64,000 nt of DNA. Source: an uncultured Clostridia bacterium. GTDB lineage: Bacteria > Bacillota > Clostridia > Oscillospirales > CAG-272. Under the pieces are notes generated by a model. It searched no databases. It was given only the letters and a program-made list of their open reading frames with translations, and was not told the origin of the DNA. Of this stretch, positions 43,242 to 50,406 are shown one piece after another. Positions within the stretch are counted from its first letter, which is position 1; every line of letters starts with the position of its first letter. The stretch covers positions 8,806-72,805 of the forward strand of contig CALGCW010000221.1 in assembly GCA_937884385.1 (NCBI GenBank), written 5' to 3'. The position numbers and the translations under genes were made by a program.

Positions 43242-44528
43242 ATGCGAATAAAGATAATTACAATGATTATTCTGATAGCGATATTGCTCTCACTTTTTTC
43301 TGTTTCCTCTTTTGCGTTTGAACTTTCAACCGATGAAGCAGAGCCATCGGGATATTACCTCTACAACGTTGAGAACGACATCGTTATGGCTTCCGATAAT
43401 CTTGAAGCATCGATATCTCCGTCCTCTACTGTAAAAATAATGACTGCTTGTATTGCACTCGAATCTAATCTTAATAAGAGTGAGCTCATTATGGTGACTG
43501 AAGAGATGTTGAAAGGTGTTGCAGGAAGGTCTATGGGCCTTGAAGCCGGCAACAGATTGACGGTAGAAGATCTTCTTTATGCGTGCATCTGCGGTGGGTA
43601 TAACGACGCAGCACAGGTTTTAGCTTATACAGTATCGGGTGATCTGCAAGGTTTTGTGGATAAAATGAACGAAAAAGCCGCAGAGCTTGGAATGACGTCA
43701 ACCAAATACCTCAACGTTACGGGTATCAACGCATCCGGTATGTACACGACCGTTCGTGATATAGCTATTTTAGCGGAATATATGTCTGCTAACGATGAGT
43801 ACGTCACCATATGTGCAACCAAGTCATACCGCGTCTCAAGTGTCGCAACCTGCGAGCGTACCACTATCAATAACAGGTCTTCTCTGCTTGCTTCATATAA
43901 AGGTCTGTCGAGCTTCAACACAGGCTCCGGAGACGGAGATTGCACGGTGCTGTATTATAGCAGAAACGGCATATCCCTTATCGTTGTCGTAATGAATGTA
44001 AAAAACAAAGATCCCGATGATGCTAATAATTATGCAGAGATATATTCGAAAAAGCTTCTTTACCACGCGCTGAACGACTATTCGGTTAAAAACGTTGTTT
44101 CATCTAAAATCTCTGTAGGTTCGTATCCCGTCAAATATACTGTATCTACGAGTACTGTCGATGTGTATTTGCAGGAAGATATACAGCTTTTCCTTCCAAA
44201 CGACCTGGATATACATAATGATCTGACCTATTCCGTGAGTATTGATCAGGAGTATCTTGAGGCACCGTTAAACGTAGGTGAGCAGGTAGGGTATTTTGTT
44301 GTTTCCGATGACGGCAAAATATTAGCTAAAGTTCCTTTGATCGTTAAGGAGGAACTTCAAAAAAACGAATTTCTCTTTATCCTGGATGTAATGAGGGACT
44401 ATATACTTTCCCGTGCATTTGCGATTACTTTAATAACTTTTATTTTGCTTATGACCTTTTGGTATCTTCGTTCGCAGAAGAAGATGAAAAAGATGTATAG
44501 GCAAACAAGAATCAAGACTAAAAAATGA
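43242..44528 (+). CDS. S11-family D-Ala-D-Ala carboxypeptidase-like protein, altered motifs
   Basis: 428 aa with signal peptide (about 1-26), penicillin-binding fold, and a C-terminal membrane helix (about 392-412) followed by a basic tail. The nucleophile motif S62-T-V-K65 is intact, but the second motif, SxN in dacF, aligns with G119-Y-N121 and the KTG motif with N226-T-G228. Loss of the motif 2 serine and the motif 3 lysine argues against ordinary carboxypeptidase activity; it may bind D-Ala-D-Ala termini or act in regulation. RBS AGAGGTGAG. It follows ribF by 20 nt and ends at a terminator. Confidence 0.85.
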   Translation: MRIKIITMIILIAILLSLFSVSSFAFELSTDEAEPSGYYLYNVENDIVMASDNLEASISPSSTVKIMTACIALESNLNKSELIMVTEEMLKGVAGRSMGLEAGNRLTVEDLLYACICGGYNDAAQVLAYTVSGDLQGFVDKMNEKAAELGMTSTKYLNVTGINASGMYTTVRDIAILAEYMSANDEYVTICATKSYRVSSVATCERTTINNRSSLLASYKGLSSFNTGSGDGDCTVLYYSRNGISLIVVVMNVKNKDPDDANNYAEIYSKKLLYHALNDYSVKNVVSSKISVGSYPVKYTVSTSTVDVYLQEDIQLFLPNDLDIHNDLTYSVSIDQEYLEAPLNVGEQVGYFVVSDDGKILAKVPLIVKEELQKNEFLFILDVMRDYILSRAFAITLITFILLMTFWYLRSQKKMKKMYRQTRIKTKK

Positions 44529-44531
44529 GTT

Positions 44532-44564
44532 CAAGCCCATTCTAAAAGGATGGGTTTGTTTTTT
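44532..44564 (+). terminator. Terminator of the ireB-ribF-S11 unit
   Basis: 11-bp stem with G-U wobbles (CAAGCCCATTC / GGATGGGTTTG), loop TAAAA, then six T, 3 nt after the stop. Confidence 0.82.
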
Positions 44565-44598
44565 ATACTAAAAAATAAAAAAATATTGAAAAAACCTC

Positions 44599-44627
44599 TT
44601 GATTTTTTAAAAAATCTATGATATAAT
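44599..44627 (+). promoter_or_regulatory. Promoter of tRNA-Trp
   Basis: TTGATT (44599-44604), 17 bp ending TATGA, TATAAT (44622-44627). Its flanks match the tRNA-Ser promoter closely, including a shared TCGTTGA sequence after the -10. Confidence 0.75.
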
Positions 44628-44656
44628 AGCAAAGTCGTTGATATGCGGCAATATAC

Positions 44657-44732
44657 AGGGGTATAGCTCAGCTGGTAGAGTACCGGTCTCCAAAACCGTG
44701 GGTCGCGGGTTCGAATCCTCCTGCCCCTGCCA
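44657..44732 (+). tRNA. tRNA-Trp (anticodon CCA)
   Basis: 76 nt with encoded CCA. Acceptor AGGGGTA / TGCCCCT (one G-U), discriminator G, anticodon loop CTCCAAA gives CCA. The anticodon stem CCGGT / ACCGT has a C-U mismatch at its base, and the T stem GCGGG / CCTCC has a C-C mismatch plus a G-U. Loops and the rest are normal, so it is probably functional, but these mismatches are unusual. Confidence 0.92.
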
Positions 44733-44734
44733 AG

Positions 44735-44768
44735 AAAAAAGCCATTCGCGTAAGCGGATGGCTTTTTT
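44735..44768 (+). terminator. Terminator of tRNA-Trp
   Basis: A 15-bp stem (AAAAAAGCCATTCGC / GCGGATGGCTTTTTT, one G-U) with a GTAA loop, ending in six T. Confidence 0.88.
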
Positions 44769-44935
44769 CAATGAAGCGCGCCTGCGGTGCATGAAGAATG
44801 AAGCAGGGCTTCGCCCTATGAAGCGTGCCTTCGGCACACGGAAAGGTTACTGTGCGCTTCGCTTCACGGCGGCAAAGCCGCCACTTCATGCGAGCGAAAG
44901 CGAGTGCTTCATATCGCCGCAAGGCGATGCTTCAT
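44769..44935. repeat. Mosaic of small hairpins in inverted ATGAAG/CTTCAT frame
   Basis: A G+C-rich island without a credible gene. On the left, ATGAAG occurs at 44771, 44791, 44798 and 44818; on the right, its complement CTTCAT occurs at 44884, 44907 and 44930. Between these words sit short stems: AGGGC-TTC-GCCCT (44805-44817), GTGCC-TTC-GGCAC (44825-44837), GGCGGC-AAA-GCCGCC (44868-44882), ATCGCC-GCAA-GGCGAT (44913-44928). The array as a whole is therefore an inverted repeat built of hairpins. It looks like a non-autonomous palindromic element, or debris of several, of the kind seen scattered in clostridial genomes. The remaining space up to 45031 holds only the next promoter. Confidence 0.7.
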
Positions 44936-44977
44936 TAATTAGTTTCCGCATCCTCACGCGTGATTTGTGCGAAACGG

Positions 44978-45006
44978 TTGACATGTTCACGGATTTGTGA
45001 TATAAT
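44978..45006 (+). promoter_or_regulatory. Promoter of the hypothetical gene at 45032
   Basis: TTGACA (44978-44983), 17 bp ending TTTGTGA, TATAAT (45001-45006). Both boxes are consensus, 26 nt before the ATG. Confidence 0.8.
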
Positions 45007-45031
45007 GTAACAACGAAAAGGCGGTGAACTC

Positions 45032-45394
45032 ATGATTACCAACGACAATTTCTCGATAGAAGAAAAAAGACTGCTCGATTTTATCTTACAGCAAGACTTC
45101 GAATGCAAAACTGAAACGATTAATTACATAAATTCTTTAGCTGCCGAGCATATTGTTCGTAATTATTCACCGTACTATAAGATCATTGAGTTCCGCACTC
45201 CTAATATTCAGGATGGCTATTCAGGCATGTCAGATATAATCATAATTCAAACCCTAAGAAAAGGCGGAAGCATTCCAACTGTATTTGCTTTATATGCAAA
45301 AGACGGATTTCCGTTTGAGTATGAGATTTACAATGCAGACAGTAGTGTTATTGATATGAATACCATTTTAGACGGAGAGCTGATTGTTGGATAA
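45032..45394 (+). CDS. Hypothetical protein, possibly DUF6984-like
   Basis: 120 aa, soluble, acidic, no signal or membrane segment. Visible pattern: IEEKRLLDFILQQDFEC at the N-terminus, a central beta-rich part (KIIEFRTPNIQDGYSGMSDIII) and a C-terminal FALYAKDGFPFEYEIYNAD. This resembles small immunity-like or DUF6984-type proteins that begin with a RxLxxEE-helix and end in a D-G-x-P-F-E-Y-D pattern, but I cannot confirm a family. The gene has a perfect promoter and an SD of GGCGGTGA, so expression is likely. It stands in an accessory-looking stretch after the hairpin mosaic. Confidence 0.6.
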   Translation: MITNDNFSIEEKRLLDFILQQDFECKTETINYINSLAAEHIVRNYSPYYKIIEFRTPNIQDGYSGMSDIIIIQTLRKGGSIPTVFALYAKDGFPFEYEIYNADSSVIDMNTILDGELIVG

Positions 45395-45537
45395 AGCCTA
45401 CATGGATGGAGCATCGCCCTGGTAGATAGCGGTCAGCGGCTTCAAACACGCCAAGGGATAATTGCACTCTTACGGCAAGCAATACGGACTGTTTTTGTAC
45501 GATAGCCTTGTATGGATCTATTTTGTAGTGGTATCAC
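45395..45537 (+). pseudogene. Possible decayed coding remnant
   Basis: In one frame (from 45396) the DNA reads a protein-like string with two in-frame stops: KAYMDGASPW, stop, IAVSGFKHAKG, stop, LHSYGKQYGLFLYDSLVWIY. The composition (G, K, H, Y, aromatic) looks like real protein rather than random DNA. There is no start or SD. It could be the tail of a lost neighbour of the preceding gene. Weakly supported. Confidence 0.25.
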
Positions 45538-45569
45538 AAAAAATCCAAGTCGCAAGACTTGGATTTTTT
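45538..45569 (+). terminator. Terminator after the hypothetical gene
   Basis: A 14-bp perfect stem AAAAAATCCAAGTC / GACTTGGATTTTTT with loop GCAA. It is symmetric and may act on both strands. Confidence 0.88.
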
Positions 45570-45653
45570 CATTTCTGCCGCTAAAGCATAACTTTATTTG
45601 CGGCAACTCACGCAACATCATTTAGTCGAAAGCTAAATTCTCGGAGGATAACT

Positions 45654-46529
45654 ATGAAGGTGCTCGCTCCTAAGTATTATTTTGATTTTGTTTGCATCGC
45701 TGATAAATGCACGCATTCTTGTTGTATTGGTTGGGAGATAGATATTGATGCAGATACTTATGAAAAATATCGCAATACTGATATTCCCTATTTAAAAGAT
45801 ACGTATTCATACGTTTCCACCGGTGACGAGCCGCACTTTACATTAACTGAAGACGAACGCTGTCCTCATTTAAATGAATGCGGCTTGTGCAAGATCATAC
45901 TGAACGCCGGTGAGAAATACCTGTGTGACATCTGCCGCCAGCATCCAAGATTCTACAACTACACTAATCACGGAAAAGAGATCGGACTCGGAATGGCTTG
46001 CGAAGAAGCCTGCAGATTGATTCTTGATTCCGATGAATACGATGTATTGATTGGTATTGATGATTTTGATGCGGAAATTGTTGCAAGCGATTATGATGCA
46101 ACCTTGGACAGAGCCGTTGTATTTAAAATACTGAAGGACGATAGCATTTCTTTTAATGAAAAGATCACACGACTTTGCAATCAGTTTGCGATCAGCGTCG
46201 ATATTGTAAGAGATCGCGCTGTAATGCAGGATTTGGAGTATTTGTACGAGGCTGATAAGTCTCTTTTGACACGACCGTGTAAAATTGAGGTCGATCCCTC
46301 GCTTGCCCCAAAGCTTGAAAGAATTCTTGCATACTTTGTTTACCGCTATTGTTCCGAAAGCATTACTTTAGATGACTTTCGCAACTCCCTATGCTTTTGT
46401 ATGTTTTCTACGCTTGTAATTGGAGCATTGTCTGTACCAAGCAACATTAACGATATAGCACGAACGTATTCCGAGGAGATCGAGTATTGCGAGGAAAACG
46501 TTGAGAAGATAAAAAGCATATATATGTGA
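45654..46529 (+). CDS. FliB-like (lysine-N-methylase family) cysteine-rich protein
   Basis: 291 aa. The cysteine pattern CTHSCCIGW (near 19-27), ERCPHLNECGLCKI (near 69-82), LCDICRQHPRFYN (near 91-103) and CEEACRLIL (near 115-123) is that of the flagellin lysine-N-methylase FliB/YkgJ-like group and implies metal or Fe-S binding. FliB methylates flagellin lysines in Salmonella; this window has no flagellar gene, so the target may be another protein. SD CGGAGG 6 nt upstream. It is shorter than FliB (about 400 aa), lacking C-terminal residues. No promoter was found between 45570 and 45653. Confidence 0.75.
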   Translation: MKVLAPKYYFDFVCIADKCTHSCCIGWEIDIDADTYEKYRNTDIPYLKDTYSYVSTGDEPHFTLTEDERCPHLNECGLCKIILNAGEKYLCDICRQHPRFYNYTNHGKEIGLGMACEEACRLILDSDEYDVLIGIDDFDAEIVASDYDATLDRAVVFKILKDDSISFNEKITRLCNQFAISVDIVRDRAVMQDLEYLYEADKSLLTRPCKIEVDPSLAPKLERILAYFVYRYCSESITLDDFRNSLCFCMFSTLVIGALSVPSNINDIARTYSEEIEYCEENVEKIKSIYM

Positions 46530-46539
46530 TTCAAAAATG

Positions 46540-46568
46540 TTGATTATTCTTTATGCTTGTGTTATAAT
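46540..46568 (+). promoter_or_regulatory. Promoter of the metF-metH unit
   Basis: TTGATT (46540-46545), 17 bp ending TTGTG, TATAAT (46563-46568), 27 nt upstream of the metF ATG. The leader is too short for an S-box or cobalamin riboswitch. Confidence 0.72.
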
Positions 46569-46595
46569 AGATCAAGTATATCAAAGGAGCTCATT

Positions 46596-47456
46596 ATGAA
46601 GATAACTGAAATAATAAAATTGGGAAAGAGTTCCCTGTCTTTTGAGGTTTTCCCTCCTAAAACTACAGATAAATACGAAACCGTTTCGAGAGCCGTGAAA
46701 GAAATAGCAATGCTTTCACCCTCATATATGAGTGTGACTTACGGAGCAGGCGGCGGTACGAGCGTGTATACGGCGCAGATAGCTAAGGAGATAGCTTCCT
46801 ACGGAATTACTCCTCTTGCGCACCTTTCCTGTGTCTCTTCTACAAAGGAAGAAATACTTACGAAGCTTTATGAGCTGAATAAGCTTGGCGTTGAAAACAT
46901 ACTGGCGCTCCGCGGTGATTTGCCAAGTATGCCTGGATCTATGTCTATGGATTATAAATACGCATATGAGCTTATTGATGATATTAAAACGCATTATGAC
47001 TTTTGCGTCGGAGGAGCCTGCTATCCGGAGGGACATCCCGAAAGTGAGACTATAGAAAAAGACATATTCTATCTTAAAAATAAGGTTGATCACGGTTGTG
47101 ACTTTCTGACAACTCAAATGTTTTTCGAAAATGACGTTTTTTACAGATTTCTTGAAAGAAGAGGAAATGCAGGAATTAACGTTCCTGTTATAGCAGGACT
47201 TATGCCTGTGACAAGTATCAGCCAATTTACAAGAATCTTTACTTTGTCGGGCAGTGAAATCCCGCGTGCATTACTTGATGAATTGATGAAATATCAGGAC
47301 GATCCCGTATCCTTTAAAAAAGCTGGTATAGAATATACCTGTAAACAGGCACAAGATCTTGCAGATAAAGGCTGCCGCGCCGTACATATATACTCTATGA
47401 ATAAAAGTGACGTATCAGCGGCAATACAAAATAATCTCAGAGGTATACTTACGTGA
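46596..47456 (+). CDS. metF: Methylenetetrahydrofolate reductase
   Basis: 286 aa from the ATG at 46596 (AAAGGAG 6 nt upstream). A GTG-initiated extension to 46557 would overlap the promoter. Typical blocks: LSFEVFPPKTTDKYE (near 12), YMSVTYGAGGGTS, LRGDLPSMPG (near 108-117), GGACYPEGHPES and DFLTTQMFFEND. It reduces methylene-THF to methyl-THF for methionine synthesis. The following two genes finish the same route. Confidence 0.95.
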   Translation: MKITEIIKLGKSSLSFEVFPPKTTDKYETVSRAVKEIAMLSPSYMSVTYGAGGGTSVYTAQIAKEIASYGITPLAHLSCVSSTKEEILTKLYELNKLGVENILALRGDLPSMPGSMSMDYKYAYELIDDIKTHYDFCVGGACYPEGHPESETIEKDIFYLKNKVDHGCDFLTTQMFFENDVFYRFLERRGNAGINVPVIAGLMPVTSISQFTRIFTLSGSEIPRALLDELMKYQDDPVSFKKAGIEYTCKQAQDLADKGCRAVHIYSMNKSDVSAAIQNNLRGILT

Positions 47457-48058
47457 AGCATAATGATGTGATCGTGGGTAAAGCATCGCCCGACGAATTT
47501 CAAATCAACCCAATTGAGCTTGAGGCAAGAATAGGCTCAAAATATTGTGTGGAATCGCTTGAGAAATTGATTCAAGAACATAATAAGGCGGCACATTATA
47601 AGTATGCTTACACAGAATTTCCCATAAGGATCGATGATGACGTTGTCGATCTTGGATTTATCAATATAAAAAGCAGTTCTCTCTCAAAGGTGCTCGAAGG
47701 ATGCGAACGAGCAATCTTAATTGCCCTAAGCTCCGGACTTGACGTTGATCGACTTATATCAAAAAAACACTATTTGAGTGATACGGATGCCTTTTTGCTT
47801 GATGCAATAGCATCCGCCGCTGTTGAGAGCTTTGCGGACTATGTTTGCGCAAACATTAGCAAAAACAAAGCTATGACAAGGCGATTCAGCCCTGGATATG
47901 CAGATTTTTCAATTGAAGTTCAACCTGCATTTCTAGACAGCCTCGATGCTCACAATACTGTAGGTATCGCATTGACGGATAGTTTCTTGATGATCCCCGC
48001 AAAATCAATAACCGCAATAATCGGTATAAAGAAGGATGTATATGAGCAAATTGATTGA
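47453..48058 (+). CDS. Stand-alone MetH reactivation-domain protein
   Basis: 201 aa, starting with GTG that overlaps the metF stop (GTGA). The C-terminal RRFSPGYADFSIEVQPAF (near 141) and IALTDSFLMIPAKSITAIIG are the SAM-binding activation-domain signature of cobalamin-dependent methionine synthase. In E. coli this domain forms the end of MetH and remethylates oxidised cob(II)alamin using SAM and an electron from flavodoxin. Here it is a separate protein just upstream of a MetH lacking it; they overlap by 17 nt. Confidence 0.93.
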   Translation: MKHNDVIVGKASPDEFQINPIELEARIGSKYCVESLEKLIQEHNKAAHYKYAYTEFPIRIDDDVVDLGFINIKSSSLSKVLEGCERAILIALSSGLDVDRLISKKHYLSDTDAFLLDAIASAAVESFADYVCANISKNKAMTRRFSPGYADFSIEVQPAFLDSLDAHNTVGIALTDSFLMIPAKSITAIIGIKKDVYEQID

Positions 48059-50393
48059 TTTAATAAGCAAAAAAAGACTGTACTTCGATGGCGGAATGGG
48101 AACGATGCTTCAAAAGAGAGGGCTAACATCGGGCGAAGCTCCGGAAGTATGGAATGTCACACATCCGCAGATAATTACTGATATACACAGGCAATACATC
48201 GACGCAGGTGCAAATATAATCACTACGAATACCTTTGGCGCAAATTCATATAAAAGAGATGATTATAATGAGCTTATCAAAGCAGGAATAAAATGCGCCA
48301 AATCAGCTGCCCGTGACAGTAATGAGGTGTTCGTTGCATATGATATCGGACCCTTGGGCGTCTTTCTTGAGCCCATTGGCAATATGCCCTTTGAAGATGC
48401 AGTGGAGATATTCGCAAAAGGTATCAAAGTTGCCGCTGCGGAGGGCGTAGATCTTATTTTGATTGAGACTATGACGGATTCATATGAAACCAAGGCAGCC
48501 GTAGTCGCCGCTAAAGAAAATTGCGATCTTCCCATTTTCGTGACGAACGTTTACGATGAAAGAGGGACCACTCTGACAGGTGCTTCTCCCGAAGCGATGG
48601 TTGCAATGCTTGAAGGTCTCGGTGTCTCTGCGCTTGGAATAAATTGCTCTCTCGGACCTGACAAAATGATACCTTTGATAGAAAGGATTTATAAGGCTTC
48701 TTCCCTTCCTGTGATTGCCAATCCTAATGCGGGTCTCCCAACAGTGGATAACGGAAATACAACGTATTCACTCGAAGCTGAAGCATTTGCAGACTATTCT
48801 GTTTTGCTTGCGAAAAGCGGCGCAAATATTCTCGGTGGATGCTGCGGTACGGAGCCCGAATATATTTACCGCACAGTAAGTAAAACAAAAGCAATACCGC
48901 TTAACAAGATTGAAAACAGAAATATTACCTGCGTTTCTTCATTTACACATTCCGTACTCATCGGAGAAAAGCCATTGCTTATCGGTGAGCGTATCAATCC
49001 TACAGGCAAGCCAAGGATGAAAAAAAGCCTTGTTGAAAGTAATATGGATTATATCGTGAATATGGCGATTGAGCAAGAGGAGCGCGGTGCTCATATTCTC
49101 GATGTAAACGTAGGACTACCGGGTATAAATGAGCCTTTGATGATGGAAAAATCAGTATTTGCAATCCAAAGTGTTTGTTCGCTTCCCCTTCAGCTTGACA
49201 CAAGCGATCCCGTAACACTTGAGCGCGCGATGAGATGCTATAACGGCAAGCCTTTAATAAATTCTGTCAATGGTGATCAAGAGAGTATGGATGCGGTGTT
49301 TCCCCTTGTCAAGAAATATGGCGGTGTAGTTGTTGCACTTACACTCGATAAAAACGGTATTCCCAATACCGCAGAGGAAAGAGTCCTTATAGCTAAACGA
49401 ATAATTGCAAAGGCACAGGAATATGGAATATCGGAACACGATCTTATTTTTGATCCTCTTACGTTGACTGTAGCAACTGACCCGAATAATGCACAGATAA
49501 CGCTGGATGCTGTGAAAATGCTCAATGAGCTTGGGCTCAACACCGTTTTGGGCGTGTCCAACGTTTCTTTTGGTATGCCGGATAGAGACAGTATAAACGC
49601 TTCGTTCTTTGCAAAGGCTATTCAAAGCGGCTTGAAATGCGCCATTATGAACCCAATGTCCGACTCTATGATGAGAGTTTATAATTCATATGACGATATT
49701 TTATCCGGCAAAATGTCTATAGAAGATATATGTTTTGTGAACGATATTTCTGACAGAGCTTCGGAGCACGACTCAACTAATCTTTCCGATGCGATAATAA
49801 AGGGCTTGATCGATGCTGCTCTGCGGATTACTGCAGATAGCTTAACCAAGTATTCAGCTTTCGACCTAATCGAACGGGAGATAATTCCTGCCTTAAATAT
49901 CGTTGGTGAAAAATTCGATAAAAACGAGATATATTTACCGCAGCTTTTAAAGAGCGCAGAGGCATCAAGCAAGGTCTTTTCTCTTATTAAGGAGAATGCT
50001 AAATTCAGTACTGAAAACGGTAAAAAGATAATCATTGCGACTGTCCTTGGCGATATTCACGATATTGGTAAGAATATCGTTAAGCTGATGCTTGAAAGCT
50101 ACGGATTTGACGTAATTGATCTTGGCAAAAACGTCGCACCCGAACGAATACTTGATGCTGTGATCAGATACGATTGCAAGCTTGTTGCGCTTTCTGCACT
50201 AATGACAACCACTCTTCCCGCTATGCAGGAGACAGTAAAACTTTTACACGAGCGTTCACCCGAGACAAAAGTTATGGTTGGAGGAGCAGTGTTGACTCAA
50301 GAGTATGCCGATGATATCGGTGCAGACGCATATGGAAAAGATGCAATGGCTGCAGTACAATTTGCTCAAAAATTTTATACCGACGTCAATTGA
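48042..50393 (+). CDS. metH: Cobalamin-dependent methionine synthase, core (no reactivation domain)
   Basis: 783 aa from the ATG at 48042 (AAGGA 5 nt upstream). It contains the homocysteine domain (1 to about 290) with zinc ligands NCSLGP and LGGCCGT, a pterin-binding domain (about 310-560; GERINPTG and LDVNVGLPG), a B12 cap and a B12-binding domain with DIHDIGKNIV near residue 671 (the DxHxxG His ligand). It transfers the methyl of methyl-THF to homocysteine. The C-terminal activation domain is absent and supplied by the preceding gene. The stop lies inside the terminator stem. Confidence 0.95.
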   Translation: MSKLIDLISKKRLYFDGGMGTMLQKRGLTSGEAPEVWNVTHPQIITDIHRQYIDAGANIITTNTFGANSYKRDDYNELIKAGIKCAKSAARDSNEVFVAYDIGPLGVFLEPIGNMPFEDAVEIFAKGIKVAAAEGVDLILIETMTDSYETKAAVVAAKENCDLPIFVTNVYDERGTTLTGASPEAMVAMLEGLGVSALGINCSLGPDKMIPLIERIYKASSLPVIANPNAGLPTVDNGNTTYSLEAEAFADYSVLLAKSGANILGGCCGTEPEYIYRTVSKTKAIPLNKIENRNITCVSSFTHSVLIGEKPLLIGERINPTGKPRMKKSLVESNMDYIVNMAIEQEERGAHILDVNVGLPGINEPLMMEKSVFAIQSVCSLPLQLDTSDPVTLERAMRCYNGKPLINSVNGDQESMDAVFPLVKKYGGVVVALTLDKNGIPNTAEERVLIAKRIIAKAQEYGISEHDLIFDPLTLTVATDPNNAQITLDAVKMLNELGLNTVLGVSNVSFGMPDRDSINASFFAKAIQSGLKCAIMNPMSDSMMRVYNSYDDILSGKMSIEDICFVNDISDRASEHDSTNLSDAIIKGLIDAALRITADSLTKYSAFDLIEREIIPALNIVGEKFDKNEIYLPQLLKSAEASSKVFSLIKENAKFSTENGKKIIIATVLGDIHDIGKNIVKLMLESYGFDVIDLGKNVAPERILDAVIRYDCKLVALSALMTTTLPAMQETVKLLHERSPETKVMVGGAVLTQEYADDIGADAYGKDAMAAVQFAQKFYTDVN

Positions 50394-50406
50394 CGTCGGT
50401 ATTTTT
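50377..50406 (+). terminator. Bidirectional terminator of metH and cysteine synthase
   Basis: A perfect 12-bp stem (ATACCGACGTCA / TGACGTCGGTAT) with a 2-nt AT centre and TTTTT. It contains the metH TGA and abuts the stop of the convergent gene. Confidence 0.85.

Noticed and set aside
44769..44935. CRISPR array
   Set aside because: The repeated words are 6 nt and inverted rather than direct, spacers are short palindromes, and no cas gene is present.
44638..45000. Frames running through tRNA-Trp and the hairpin mosaic (both strands)
   Set aside because: They translate across a tRNA and palindromes; such peptides are frequent annotation artefacts of these elements.
46569..46595. S-box or cobalamin riboswitch before metF
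   Set aside because: The predicted leader is only about 20 nt, too short for either.
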